DNA of 44,998 nucleotides from Bacteroidota bacterium (GCA_021825585.1 JAKAGT010000033.1:1-44998); one strand, 5' to 3'; counted from the first letter of the stretch, positions 31,240-39,608 are shown. Notes: generated from the letters alone by a model not told the origin. A program made the numbers and translations.

Positions 31240-31869
31240 ATGAAAAAAGATGAAACCATAAGAATCTTTGAGGGTGACATCCCTGAATTCCTTTCGAGAT
31301 CCGTGAAGGCAGGTTCATCAATAGGGTGGGACATCGAGACTTCTGGCCTTGACTGGAAAGCAGATCGAATCGCCACCTGTCAGCTTGCATTTCCAGACGG
31401 ACTCATTGCAGTAGTAAGGATCGCTGAAAGCGCTCCCAAAAACCTAATCAAGCTTCTAGGAGATTCTTCAGTGCGCAAGGTCTTCCATCACGCCATGTTT
31501 GACTTGAGGTTCATGTGTCATTATTGGGGTGTCAAACCCGCCAACATAGGCGATACAAAGATAGCGGCGAAGCTGCTCGATGTCAGGAATCTCAACAGCC
31601 ACAGTCTCAAACCTGTTTTACGAAGATACCTTGCGGTCCGGATAAGCAAGCGACAGCAGACTTCAAACTGGTTCAGACACGAACTGAGTGATTCGCAGAT
31701 TAGATATGCAGCGCGCGATTCAAAATATCTAGTGCAGCTCTTGGCGATGCTGGAAAACGAGTTGAAGCTTAGGGGCCTTCGGGAAATTGCAGAAGCGTGT
31801 TATTCCTACATTCCGACTAGAGTCCAAATGGACTTGCTGGGCTACGGGAACGTTTTTGATTATCCGTGA
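31240..31869 (+). CDS. RNase D-like DEDDy 3'-5' exonuclease
   Basis: 209 residues from the ATG at 31240; an in-frame GTG at 31234 is possible. The DEDDy residues are visible: GWDIETSGLD (D and E of motif I), HHAMFDLRFM (motif II Asp) and YAARDSKYLVQL (Tyr and Asp of motif III). There is no HRDC or helicase domain, so it is a minimal exonuclease, shorter than housekeeping RNase D. The likely substrate is RNA or single-stranded DNA 3' ends. It is coupled to the membrane PLD-like gene upstream, which is an unusual partner. Confidence 0.85.
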   Translation: MKKDETIRIFEGDIPEFLSRSVKAGSSIGWDIETSGLDWKADRIATCQLAFPDGLIAVVRIAESAPKNLIKLLGDSSVRKVFHHAMFDLRFMCHYWGVKPANIGDTKIAAKLLDVRNLNSHSLKPVLRRYLAVRISKRQQTSNWFRHELSDSQIRYAARDSKYLVQLLAMLENELKLRGLREIAEACYSYIPTRVQMDLLGYGNVFDYP

Positions 31870-32379
31870 TGCCATAACGATCGAGCGTTCGACACATTGA
31901 CCGCATCTACGAGTGCTTCGGTGTAGACTCCAACCATCCACAGATATCTCGGACGATAATAACATCCGCAATTCGAACCCGCCAGCGCCGAAGACCATAA
32001 GCAATCTCCAACCCGTAGCCAAAACCGCTTCCAAAGCCTCACCCTTTGTGAAAGCACAGGAAAAAGGTCGGAATAACGAGCAAAACTGTTCGTCTATCTG
32101 GCCTTCATCTCCAAGTACCTTTCTAACACCCAGGCTGGAATGGAATGTTCTCACCCCCGCAATTCTCCAGGAAACTTAGTCAAATCTTACCTACCGATGA
32201 TCGCAACGGCTACGCCTTACGCTGCTGGATTCTTTCCTCTCTCATCCCGATCTTTACGTAGATAATGGAGAAAGAATTCAACGGCCCGGCTGGGTCCGCT
32301 GTCAAAGATCACAAAACGCACTGTATGTTACCCAACAAGATTGCCGACAACTTCGCTCTCACCAAAGTGTATCCGCTAA
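31870..32379. other. non-coding stretch between exonuclease and TPR gene
   Basis: I see no credible gene on either strand; the reverse frames here are weak. It contains CCTTTGTGAAAGC (32043-32055), a near-match to 13944-13956. I did not find a strong promoter, hairpin or repeat that would explain its length of about 500 bp. Confidence 0.4.
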
Positions 32380-34344
32380 ATGCAAATCATCCATCGCTTC
32401 GAAGATTTTCTATTTGAACTTTTTCCCGCAGCCAAGGCAAACAGAAAAGACCTCAACGTACTCCGTGAAGAACTCACGAAGTTCTACACCTATGGTCCAT
32501 ACAAGCCCAAGGTCACCATCGAGAATGGCTGGGTAACGATAGACATCGACGTCCCGCGAATCGCTGCCGAAGAATCGACATACAGAAAAGTTCTTTCGCT
32601 GAGCGATAAGCGGAGATTTCCTGAGGCGAAGAAACTTCTCAACGAGCTCATCGCCTCGAATCCCACGAACTCCGAATACCACAGAGTCTACGGCCAGATT
32701 CTCTCGCTGGAAGGCAATCAGGATGAGGCCGTCAACCAGCTGATCGATGCCCTCCGCTGGGATCCTAAGAACACCTGGGCCCTCGTCATGATGGGAAACA
32801 TCTTCGGACGCGACAGGAACGATATCGACACTGCGGTCAAGTACTACGAGCAGGCTCTCAAAGTCGATCCGGCCAACGCAGTTGCGATGAACAACATTGG
32901 CGCGACGCTGATGGAACAGCGGAAATTCCAGGAAGCGCGCCGGTTCTTCGAGCCCACACTCGCCGCAAAACCTCATCCGAACACCTACTTCGCACTCTCC
33001 ATCATCGATGAGGCTGAGGGAAATCTCGCTTCTGCATTCGACAACGCGGTCCGCTCAGTCAAGCTCGCTGGCAATTCGGCAGAAATCTATCGCACCGCAC
33101 TCGAACAGGCACTCTCACTTGCTCGGAAGCTACAGGCCACTGGAACAGCAGGCTCCGTTGTCCACGACTATGTCGCAACCCTCTCGCAACAGTTTCCGGA
33201 GACAATCTCACTCGTGCCCGACAGCAGTATCCCGACACCCGCAAAGCTCGAGCTCGCTGAGAACTACGGGAGAGATGAACACATCATCCGCTATAAGCCT
33301 TCCTATCCTGCAGTCGAGTATCTGCAGATGTACGAGCTCGTCATGCTGACGCTCACCTCCGAGTCGCGCGCCGCGGGCACGAACAAGTTGTTTGTCGCCA
33401 GCGGAACCAGGAAAGCTGCGTTTATCCGTGAAATCGCCTCCACGATAACCAAACTCAAAAAGTCCGGGTTCTCGGAAGAGTCCATTGCTGATTTCACGTC
33501 AGCACTCTTCGATGGCCTCAATCGCCAGATCTATAACACTCCATTCGAGCTCTACATCCACTCATACATATACGAAAACTATCCGGATCTCAGGCCGTGG
33601 GAGTTACTTACATTGCTCGCGATCAACAACGATTCCATAAAATCCGTCACGGAGAAGAAAATCGTCGATTCGACACCTCCGGCGGTCCTTTGGAAGAGTA
33701 AGGTTTACAATCTCGCTCTTGCTCTCATGCTGAGGGACCTCTTTGGTGTTGACACAATTGCCGATTACAAAGCCAAAACCTCAGAGCTCAAACTGGCAAC
33801 CGATATTTACCATGATCATCTTGAGAACATGAAACGCCACAAACCCGGCGACGAGTACATTTTGGTTCAACGCTGGGCGAACAAGCTAAGCCTTGAAAAC
33901 AACTTCTCGCTGGTTGACGAATCCCAATATCGCGAAGCTCAGAAGCTCAGCACCCAGGCCGCTTCGGCGCTCGAACAATCTACCGTGAATATTCCGCAGA
34001 AGGAAGCTGCCACCCGAAAGTTCGACCAGTCCCAGAAGGAAGTCGGTACCAACATGGCCGTTGTAATGTATATGGTTGGTGCCCTGCAATACTTTAAGGA
34101 CTTTCCTGCTGAGCAGATCAGGAAGACCGCTACTCAGATCGCAATGTTAGGTGCGCACGGAATAGATCCGACAAAGGAAGGGTATAAGGTCGATTCCATA
34201 CCTGACAAGGTATTCACCGGCCATCAGTTGCTCGCATACTATTATGTAAGCTGGTCACTGTCCAACCCCGAAAGTGTGCCTGCACTCGGCCTGCCTTACG
34301 CTGAAGAATACAAGCTTGCCCTGCAAATGCTGGCCAGGTCATGA
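32380..34344 (+). CDS. TPR-repeat protein, unknown function
   Basis: 654 residues. Residues about 75-240 hold tetratricopeptide repeats with typical spacing (AVKYYEQALKVDPANAVAMN, then NIGATLMEQRKFQEARRFFE). The C-terminal 400 residues are a mostly helical domain that I cannot assign, with a conserved-looking YIHSYIYENYPDLRPWELL. There is no signal peptide. It stands alone, ends 25 bp before the end of a convergent gene, and has higher GC than the preceding cargo. TPR proteins act as protein-interaction scaffolds; the partner here is unknown. Confidence 0.75.
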   Translation: MQIIHRFEDFLFELFPAAKANRKDLNVLREELTKFYTYGPYKPKVTIENGWVTIDIDVPRIAAEESTYRKVLSLSDKRRFPEAKKLLNELIASNPTNSEYHRVYGQILSLEGNQDEAVNQLIDALRWDPKNTWALVMMGNIFGRDRNDIDTAVKYYEQALKVDPANAVAMNNIGATLMEQRKFQEARRFFEPTLAAKPHPNTYFALSIIDEAEGNLASAFDNAVRSVKLAGNSAEIYRTALEQALSLARKLQATGTAGSVVHDYVATLSQQFPETISLVPDSSIPTPAKLELAENYGRDEHIIRYKPSYPAVEYLQMYELVMLTLTSESRAAGTNKLFVASGTRKAAFIREIASTITKLKKSGFSEESIADFTSALFDGLNRQIYNTPFELYIHSYIYENYPDLRPWELLTLLAINNDSIKSVTEKKIVDSTPPAVLWKSKVYNLALALMLRDLFGVDTIADYKAKTSELKLATDIYHDHLENMKRHKPGDEYILVQRWANKLSLENNFSLVDESQYREAQKLSTQAASALEQSTVNIPQKEAATRKFDQSQKEVGTNMAVVMYMVGALQYFKDFPAEQIRKTATQIAMLGAHGIDPTKEGYKVDSIPDKVFTGHQLLAYYYVSWSLSNPESVPALGLPYAEEYKLALQMLARS

Positions 34345-34369
34345 TCCATCCCGCCAGCGCCCGTTTCTT

Positions 34370-34954
34370 CTACTTACTCTTCCTCTGTCTTGCGTAATAA
34401 CCAGCAAGCCACTTTCTTCCTGCCTCGCTTTTCTTCCATTCCCGGTTCTTTCTAAGCTTTCTTTTCCTGAACTCCGGATCGCTCTTATACATGACTCTTT
34501 GGCGTTCCGCGAACCGGACGCGCTCCAGATTCCTCGCGCACGCCACGCAGTTCTTTCTTACCCCAAACTTTGATTTTGATCGGATCTCTTTCCCGCAGGT
34601 CTGGCACCGTGTCTTCCGTACGAAAAGGTTCTCGCGCACTATCTGGCTTACAAATTCCTGGTCGAGTTCCTCAGACTCCGCGATCTTCTCCAAAGAAACG
34701 CCGCTCGCATAAAGGCGTTCAACCATTCTCAGTTCCTTTCGAGTCAGCACGCGGTGTCTTCTCTCGGCTCTTACCTTCGCCTGGGACCTGATACCGAGCT
34801 CGAGCATAAGCTGTCTTACTCTCTCCCTTGTGATCCCAAGCTCCTTCGCCGCTTCGCGCGGAAGCTTCCGTGACCTCAGAATCGCTGCGAGCTTCAAATT
34901 GCGTTTCTCCCATCCCTTCGGATCCCCCTTTCTGCTGTACTTTCCGTCGTTCAA
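34370..34954 (-). CDS. HTH and zinc-knuckle protein with basic tail
   Basis: 194 residues. The N-terminal part has a resolvase/sigma-type HTH (REAAKELGITRERVRQLMLE) and a second HTH-like unit (GVSLEKIAESEELDQEFVSQ). A zinc knuckle follows (TRCQTCGKEI...KNCVAC), then a strongly basic, aromatic tail (FRKRKLRKNREWKKSE). The start overlaps the upstream HNH gene by 4 nt, so the two are coupled. It is probably the DNA-binding partner or regulator of that nuclease, or a related mobile gene. Confidence 0.7.
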   Translation of the reverse strand: MNDGKYSRKGDPKGWEKRNLKLAAILRSRKLPREAAKELGITRERVRQLMLELGIRSQAKVRAERRHRVLTRKELRMVERLYASGVSLEKIAESEELDQEFVSQIVRENLFVRKTRCQTCGKEIRSKSKFGVRKNCVACARNLERVRFAERQRVMYKSDPEFRKRKLRKNREWKKSEAGRKWLAGYYARQRKSK

Positions 34955-35703
34955 CGTTTCTTGCCCCTGTTTCTCCTCAAAAGCTCTGCCCGCGATATCA
35001 ACTCCAGGTTTCTCTTGTCATCGTTCAGCGGGTCTCCGTCCTTATGGTAAACGATGTATCCGGGAGGAATCTTGTCCACCCCAAACTTGAATCTTGCGTA
35101 CGTGGTCCTAAGGCGTCTCCTTGCCTTTTTGCCTCTCGGATACTGGAAACCTGCTACTTTATCCAGTGTGGTGTATGCCCGTCCCACTTCATTCCCATGC
35201 TCCCGCAACACACTTCGTCGACCGAACCCTTTGAACGACGCTGGGAGATTGCCCGGCTTGAATTCTGTAGCAGGGGAATGTCGCTCGCCTTTCGGTGTAT
35301 TATAGAAATGCTCGTTCTTCTTGATGTATGCCAGGTTGCTCTTTCTAAGATTCTTGTGGTCACCGTCTTTGAAATAGATCTCGTACCCCTTCCTGGTTTT
35401 GCCGTACCAGTAATACATGAGTACCTGGTGAACTCTCCGCGGCCGCCCTCCGATCACGACATTCGCCACTCCTTTGTAGGCGGTCAGAGTCTTCGTGTAT
35501 TTATTAGGTTTGAAACCGATCCGCTTCGCAAACTTCATGATCGCATTCCGCAGATCCCGCTCGTTGAAAACGAATCCCCGCGGATTTTTGATGATCATAT
35601 TATCCGCGGTAACCCTGCGCTTCCACTTCTTGTAATATTCCGGATCCCTCTTTAACGAATTCCATCTCGCCAGCATCGTCTGTGACCGTGACTTCTTTTT
35701 CAC
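34951..35703 (-). CDS. HNH_3-type endonuclease with a duplicated, partly degenerate motif
   Basis: 250 residues, very basic. The C-terminal half carries an HNH_3 motif: IPPGYIVYHKDGDPLNDD then RNLELISRAELLRRN. The middle of the protein repeats the pattern as KGYEIYFKDGDHKNLRKSNL, in which the catalytic His of YHKDGD is replaced by Phe. The protein may thus derive from a tandem duplication with one dead copy. HNH_3 enzymes are typical of phage-borne and homing-type endonucleases. The pair with the HTH/Zn gene is leftward, opposite to nearly all cargo, consistent with an independent insertion. Confidence 0.8.
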   Translation of the reverse strand: MKKKSRSQTMLARWNSLKRDPEYYKKWKRRVTADNMIIKNPRGFVFNERDLRNAIMKFAKRIGFKPNKYTKTLTAYKGVANVVIGGRPRRVHQVLMYYWYGKTRKGYEIYFKDGDHKNLRKSNLAYIKKNEHFYNTPKGERHSPATEFKPGNLPASFKGFGRRSVLREHGNEVGRAYTTLDKVAGFQYPRGKKARRRLRTTYARFKFGVDKIPPGYIVYHKDGDPLNDDKRNLELISRAELLRRNRGKKR

Positions 35704-37161
35704 CGGATAGACTCCACAAATAGTCCGACCAACTCAAAGACCCCACGTTCCAACGTCACGCCTTTTCCCTAGGGCAAATCAATAAATGCACCATGACATA
35801 AATTAGAAACAACCGCTGTCATTCACCACCCTAATCACTCACGAATGAAGACCCACCCACCCTCCCAAACATGCTCACTTGATGACTGCCAGCAGCCGAG
35901 AAATAATCTCCCTCTCCCGATAAGATCGGGATTCACCCCGTCCATGATCTGATATAGTTTGACTCCCCAACAAGCTTCTCCCATCTACATACTCTAGGCT
36001 GTTCGGAAAGTAGGGGTATTTCTCGGCATGCTGTCCGCATCTGCGTTCGCAAGAAGAACACCCTGGAATAGATGCCCGCAACTGGTTCAGGCACGCCGAT
36101 TAAGATGAAGACATAGCTTCGTCTCGATTAGATCGACACTCCGCCACGTCTTCATCACTCGCTCCTTGCCAGAAAGACAGCTGCGCTGTCTTACAGGCAT
36201 CACGACACTTCTGTGTCGTGAACGGAGCTCGGAATCAATCGTCGTGCCTTCGCGCTGCGGGCATCTCGCCAAGGATAGAATTCCAAGAGGAAGGGCTGTC
36301 CCGATCTATATTTCTGTCACGCTGCCTGAGGTCGCTGCCGTTCATATCCCGCTTCGCGGGAAACGAACGAAACGCAGCGATACTGCCACATCCCGTCGCG
36401 GTTTCACCGTGCCGGGAAGAGGCGGTTTCGATCAGGCATCGCGCCAGAAAATCGGGCCAGCCCATATTCATATCCCCAACCCGCCCACCCCAACACGCGG
36501 TCGGCACATCGCAGCGGAGCGAAGATCCGCCTCTGGCGGACTAGCTCGGTCACGATATTTGCGGTCAGCTTGTGAGACATCCGCTTACAGCGTATGACTC
36601 GCATCCCGACACGCTTGATATCGTGTCGGGACCGCTGACAAACTCTTCATTCCGTTCCGACTACTCCGCCTAACGGCGGAGAGTAGATCGGAAACGGAAA
36701 GAAGAAGCAAATAATCGTGCCCTCGCGCGTGCCGCCCGCGAACCGAAGCCCACCCACCACCCGTCCATTAGAACTACTCCCAAGCACAACCTCCAAGGCA
36801 GGATCCTCCTCGTGGAACGCTTTCGCGTTCCGTCCCCAATCGAATGCCCGAACGTGAACAAGATAAGCGCCTTCGCTTGCTGCGAAGGCACTTGTGGTAA
36901 TTGAAAGCAATCAGCAGCGTGCGAGCCTTGACAGCCCCGCCCTCCGGCGGGTACGTTCGCTGTCGCTCAGCTCTGTCAAGGCTATACGGAGTCGCGCGCC
37001 TGCGCTCCGATTCCTCCTTGACCTTCAGCTCTCTTCTCCGGGTACAGACCGTCGCCTTCTCCGCCGCGCTCCGGCGCTTTCCGGTACAATCACGTTCGGT
37101 CATTCAATTTTTTTTTGCGCGCGCGGCCCGCACGGTCACCCGCCGGAAAGGAGAACAGACA
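35704..37161. repeat. gene-free region packed with short perfect hairpins
   Basis: At least ten perfect inverted repeats lie here. Examples are 35915-35931 (TCCCGAT/ATCGGGA), 36176-36190 (GACAGC/GCTGTC), 36201-36220 (CACGACAC/GTGTCGTG), 36347-36361 (TCCCGC/GCGGGA), 36526-36540 (TCCGCC/GGCGGA) and 36604-36631 (TCCCGACACG/CGTGTCGGGA). Further ones are 36664-36681 (CTCCGCC/GGCGGAG, within a longer stem from 36650 to 36699), 36814-36831 (GGAACGC/GCGTTCC) and 36869-36889 (GCCTTCGC/GCGAAGGC). A larger one, 36925-36982, has arms GCCTTGACAG/CTGTCAAGGC enclosing another hairpin. Open frames across it are broken and lack coding character. Confidence 0.75.
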
Positions 37162-37410
37162 ATGTGCAAGGTCAGAGTCAGTTCACGGGAAGAGTTCATC
37201 GAGCTCGCCGCCCGACTGAAGGAAGAGTTCGGCAAAATCCAGGTAAGGCTCGAATACTACCCGCTCGTGGGAAAGTGGTTCGTCAGCCTCTACCGCTTCT
37301 GCAAGGATTTCCCGCCGGCTGGGGCTTACAGCATCGCGGCAGATTACGCCACCACCGACGAGAAGGAGGCGCGAAGCCTCCTCGACCTCGGAAGGGAGGC
37401 TCGGAAATGA
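37162..37410 (+). CDS. 82-residue protein, unknown
   Basis: Starts at ATG 37162 with GGAAAGGAG 8 nt upstream. Small and soluble: a helix (SREEFIELAARLKEEFGK), then beta-like segments (VRLEYYPLVGKWFVSLYR) and a charged helical end. I recognise no family. It overlaps the next gene by 4 nt (ATGA), so the two are coupled. The compact, overlapping style resembles the small genes next to the candidate origin at 4.6-6 kb, suggesting it belongs to the mobile element. Confidence 0.65.
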   Translation: MCKVRVSSREEFIELAARLKEEFGKIQVRLEYYPLVGKWFVSLYRFCKDFPPAGAYSIAADYATTDEKEARSLLDLGREARK

Positions 37411-37913
37411 CATACCGTGAGTTCTCAACTTTGAGAAGCTATGCCAGGACGTTCGCCCGTACCGAAGACGATGCAGATGAGCTGGTCCTCCTCGCGTACA
37501 GGGAGAGCCTCCGCCTCGGAGCGAGATCGACGCTCCGGATCCTCGTCAACTACATGAGACTCTGCGCGAAAAGCATAAGATACAGGAGCTTTCTCACCCT
37601 GGAGGAGGGAGGGAAGAGCAGGCTCGACGCGTTCAGCAGGGAAAAGCGTTATCTCTCCGACGCCGTCGCGGACGGCCTGACACTCGAGGGAGTGATCGCC
37701 GCCGACTCAGCGGACCCGTTCGATGACTGCGTATCTGCCGAGTTCGTCGCGTCCCTCTCGCCTCGTCAGAGTCAGGTCCTTTCCGAACTCATGGCGGGTT
37801 ACTCCGTGCGCGAGATCTGCCGCCATCTCCGCGTCTCGTCGAAGACGTTCGAGGCTGTGCGCGCTTCGCTGCGCGAACTCGCCGGAAAACATCTCCTCGC
37901 GTTCTCTGCATAA
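37407..37913 (+). CDS. sigma-factor/LuxR-like HTH regulator
   Basis: 168 residues from the ATGA overlap. The N-terminal part (ARTFARTEDDADELVLLAYR) resembles region 2 of ECF sigma factors. The C-terminal part (LSPRQSQVLSELMAGYSVRE, then ICRHLRVSSKTFEAVRASLR) is a sigma-70 region-4/LuxR-type HTH. The spacing and length fit a small sigma-like protein. Phage and ICE genomes use such proteins to turn on late genes. The region-2 match is weak, so a simple HTH activator remains possible. A longer reading upstream exists but crosses the hairpin region. Confidence 0.6.
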   Translation: MTYREFSTLRSYARTFARTEDDADELVLLAYRESLRLGARSTLRILVNYMRLCAKSIRYRSFLTLEEGGKSRLDAFSREKRYLSDAVADGLTLEGVIAADSADPFDDCVSAEFVASLSPRQSQVLSELMAGYSVREICRHLRVSSKTFEAVRASLRELAGKHLLAFSA

Positions 37914-37976
37914 TGATAGTGAGGCGAGCCGATGACCCGCTCGAACAGGAAACAAACAAAAAAATAGGAGGCTGTC

Positions 37977-38435
37977 ATGTTACAGCAAATCGAGAAAAAG
38001 ACTTCCAAGGTTCCGGTCAGCGGAACAATTGAGAGAGTGAATGAGAAGGGGATTAAACTCAACGGCGAGTGGTTCAACTTCTCGAAGTTCATGCCCAGAG
38101 TGCCGGAGCTGAAGGAGGGCGACCTCATCGAGTTCAAGTCCTCCAAGAACTTCATCAACGAGGTCTCCAGGGTCACACCGGGGAACGGGACCAGCGAGCG
38201 AAAAGATGTTCACGCCGAAGCTCCGAAGCCGGAGAACCCTCTCCCCCCGGCCGCGCCGCCGCTTCCCATGGACACTCCGGACGGCGACTCGTCACACGGT
38301 GAGACTGACCGCGACGAGCTCCTGAAATGCCTGAAGGACGCCGTACAGATTACCGAGAAGGTCGACTCGGCCCGCTTCTCCACGCAGGACATAATCAAAC
38401 TCGCTCTCACTCTTTTCATTCACAGAACCGCATGA
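37977..38435 (+). CDS. 152-residue protein, possible small beta-barrel domain
   Basis: ATG 37977 with TAGGAGG 5 nt upstream. The N-terminal 65 residues have an OB/SH3-like strand pattern (VSGTIERVNEKGIKLNGEWF...LKEGDLIEFKSS), suggestive of a nucleic-acid- or protein-binding barrel. A Pro/Glu-rich linker follows (about 75-105) and then a helical tail (DELLKCLKDAVQITEKVDSA). The arrangement of barrel, disordered linker and short tail is reminiscent of single-strand-binding accessory proteins, but no family is recognised. Confidence 0.6.
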   Translation: MLQQIEKKTSKVPVSGTIERVNEKGIKLNGEWFNFSKFMPRVPELKEGDLIEFKSSKNFINEVSRVTPGNGTSERKDVHAEAPKPENPLPPAAPPLPMDTPDGDSSHGETDRDELLKCLKDAVQITEKVDSARFSTQDIIKLALTLFIHRTA

Positions 38436-38440
38436 AACAA

Positions 38441-38460
38441 GGCGGGCATCCATGCCCGCC
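38441..38460 (+). terminator. palindromic hairpin between two small genes
   Basis: GGCGGGCAT-CC-ATGCCCGCC is a perfect 9-bp stem just after the stop at 38435. It is followed by A/T-rich sequence and then AAGGAGG for the next gene. With no T run it may attenuate or stabilise the transcript rather than stop it. Confidence 0.5.
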
Positions 38461-38482
38461 ACATTATTAAGGAGGTTTGATC

Positions 38483-38830
38483 ATGGAACAGGAAGTATTG
38501 ACACAAGAGCAGGACACCGCGGCGGGGCTGCAGAAAGCCTTCGAGCGGATGATCGAAATCAAGAATCAGAAAAACCTTCTGGAACAGGAAGAACAGCTCC
38601 TGAAGGACGACGCCTTCGATTACCTCACCGGCGTGGCTCACACCACCTGCGGCCGGTTCGTGGCGAACGACGTCACCGCTGACGTCTATGTTTCCTACCG
38701 TCCGCAACGGGAATACGACGAGGAGACTCTGGTTCGAATTAAGGAACTCGAGGAGCGGCTGAGCCAGGCGAAGAGGGCTGGGGTCATTATCCATCAGACT
38801 CCGTACCTGGTTGTGAGAATTGTTCAGTAG
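38483..38830 (+). CDS. 115-residue coiled-coil protein, unknown
   Basis: ATG 38483 is preferred over an upstream TTG because AAGGAGG lies 7 nt before it. The N-terminal half is a helical, Glu/Gln-rich segment (AFERMIEIKNQKNLLEQEEQ) and the C-terminal part has another helix (LVRIKELEERLSQAKRAGV) flanking a beta-like core (TCGRFVANDVTADVYVSY). This helix-beta-helix arrangement resembles small phage and ICE accessory proteins of unknown role. It is the last of the four element-style small genes. Confidence 0.6.
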   Translation: MEQEVLTQEQDTAAGLQKAFERMIEIKNQKNLLEQEEQLLKDDAFDYLTGVAHTTCGRFVANDVTADVYVSYRPQREYDEETLVRIKELEERLSQAKRAGVIIHQTPYLVVRIVQ

Positions 38831-39184
38831 ACAATGTCGGGATAGTCGCGCGGGTATAGGGGCAAAGGAACGTTTCGCCTCACCGCGCGACCTTGATTAA
38901 TTCTTTACCAAGTGGTTGCCATTATCATCGGAATTTTCCCTTCCAAATACAGACGGATCCGGATTCATATGACCTTCATCATCTTCCTGTCCCGTATTGT
39001 TGCAAGCCTTCAGGAAACTATTTAAATTTTTGCATTAATTCAGTGGGAGACCAGCGGCACCGTGGGCAGAGTCCTTGCACTCTGCTTGGATTCACTGAAG
39101 GCTTTCCCGTTAACTCGGCGGTTTTACTTAGTCTATAGATTTCGTTTTTTCCTTAGAGAGCGATTGAAGAAAGGTTGCCGAACT
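38831..39184. other. gene-free stretch before a small exported protein
   Basis: No gene, repeat or strong structure is seen. Open frames here lack start sites and coding character. The element-style gene block ends before it and envelope-type genes start after it, so a mobile-element border could lie here, but I found no tRNA-end repeat. Confidence 0.4.
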
Positions 39185-39376
39185 GTGGTAGCACCAAAGG
39201 GACATAAGCGGGTTTGTGGAGCCTCATTCCTTCTCGTGCTATTTGTGACAATTGCAGGTGTCGTGCCTGTGTATTCGCAAACCGACATTTCGAGGGTCGA
39301 AGTGACGGGATGGTGCTATAAGTCCAAGCGGGAGCAATCTCAAGCTCCGGCCCAGCAGCAGCCACAACAGCCTTGA
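39185..39376 (+). CDS. possible 63-residue exported peptide
   Basis: A GTG at 39185 opens a frame with a basic start (VAPKGHKR), a hydrophobic core (FLLVLFVTIAGVVPVYS) and a likely cleavage after YSQ. A short mature part with a Gln/Pro-rich end (PAQQQPQQP) follows. GAAAGG lies about 10 nt upstream. No family is recognised. It lies just before two secreted T9SS cargo proteins. The hydrophobic segment is convincing but the gene is short. Confidence 0.4.
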   Translation: MVAPKGHKRVCGASFLLVLFVTIAGVVPVYSQTDISRVEVTGWCYKSKREQSQAPAQQQPQQP

Positions 39377-39438
39377 GACTAAAGCGTGTCTAGATGGCTA
39401 ACTAGATGCTCCAAACCTGTGACAACGTGTCAGACAGT

Positions 39439-39500
39439 GGCAGGTATTATCCTCTTCCATATCCGAGGCACCATCCCGAAATCGGTGAGTAATACCTGCC
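39439..39500. promoter_or_regulatory. three-way-junction-like inverted repeat upstream of a T9SS gene
   Basis: GGCAGGTATTA (39439-39449) pairs perfectly with TAATACCTGCC (39490-39500). Inside lie two further short stems, CCTC (39451-39454) with GAGG (39465-39468) and CACC (39469-39472) with GGTG (39484-39487), giving a three-way-junction layout of 62 nt. It lies about 110 nt before the propeller gene start, so a structured RNA leader or a small inserted palindromic element are both possible. Confidence 0.45.
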
Positions 39501-39608
39501 TCCGCCTAATTCATATGATGCCGTTAGGAAGTGCAGGGTCAATGTCGTTTTGGTGAAAAGCGATCGCCGATTGGGAAGCTTCGCCGATCTAAATATCTTT
39601 GAAAATGG

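Noticed and set aside
36166-36597. Overlapping ORFs in the hairpin-rich region (also 36218-36544, 36235-36507, 36774-37103)
   Set aside because: They conflict with each other, lack ribosome sites and consist of sequence explained by inverted repeats. The region is better described as non-coding.
38831-39608. Right attachment site of the element
   Set aside because: This is a plausible border by gene content, but no copy of the tRNA T-arm/acceptor segment could be found here.
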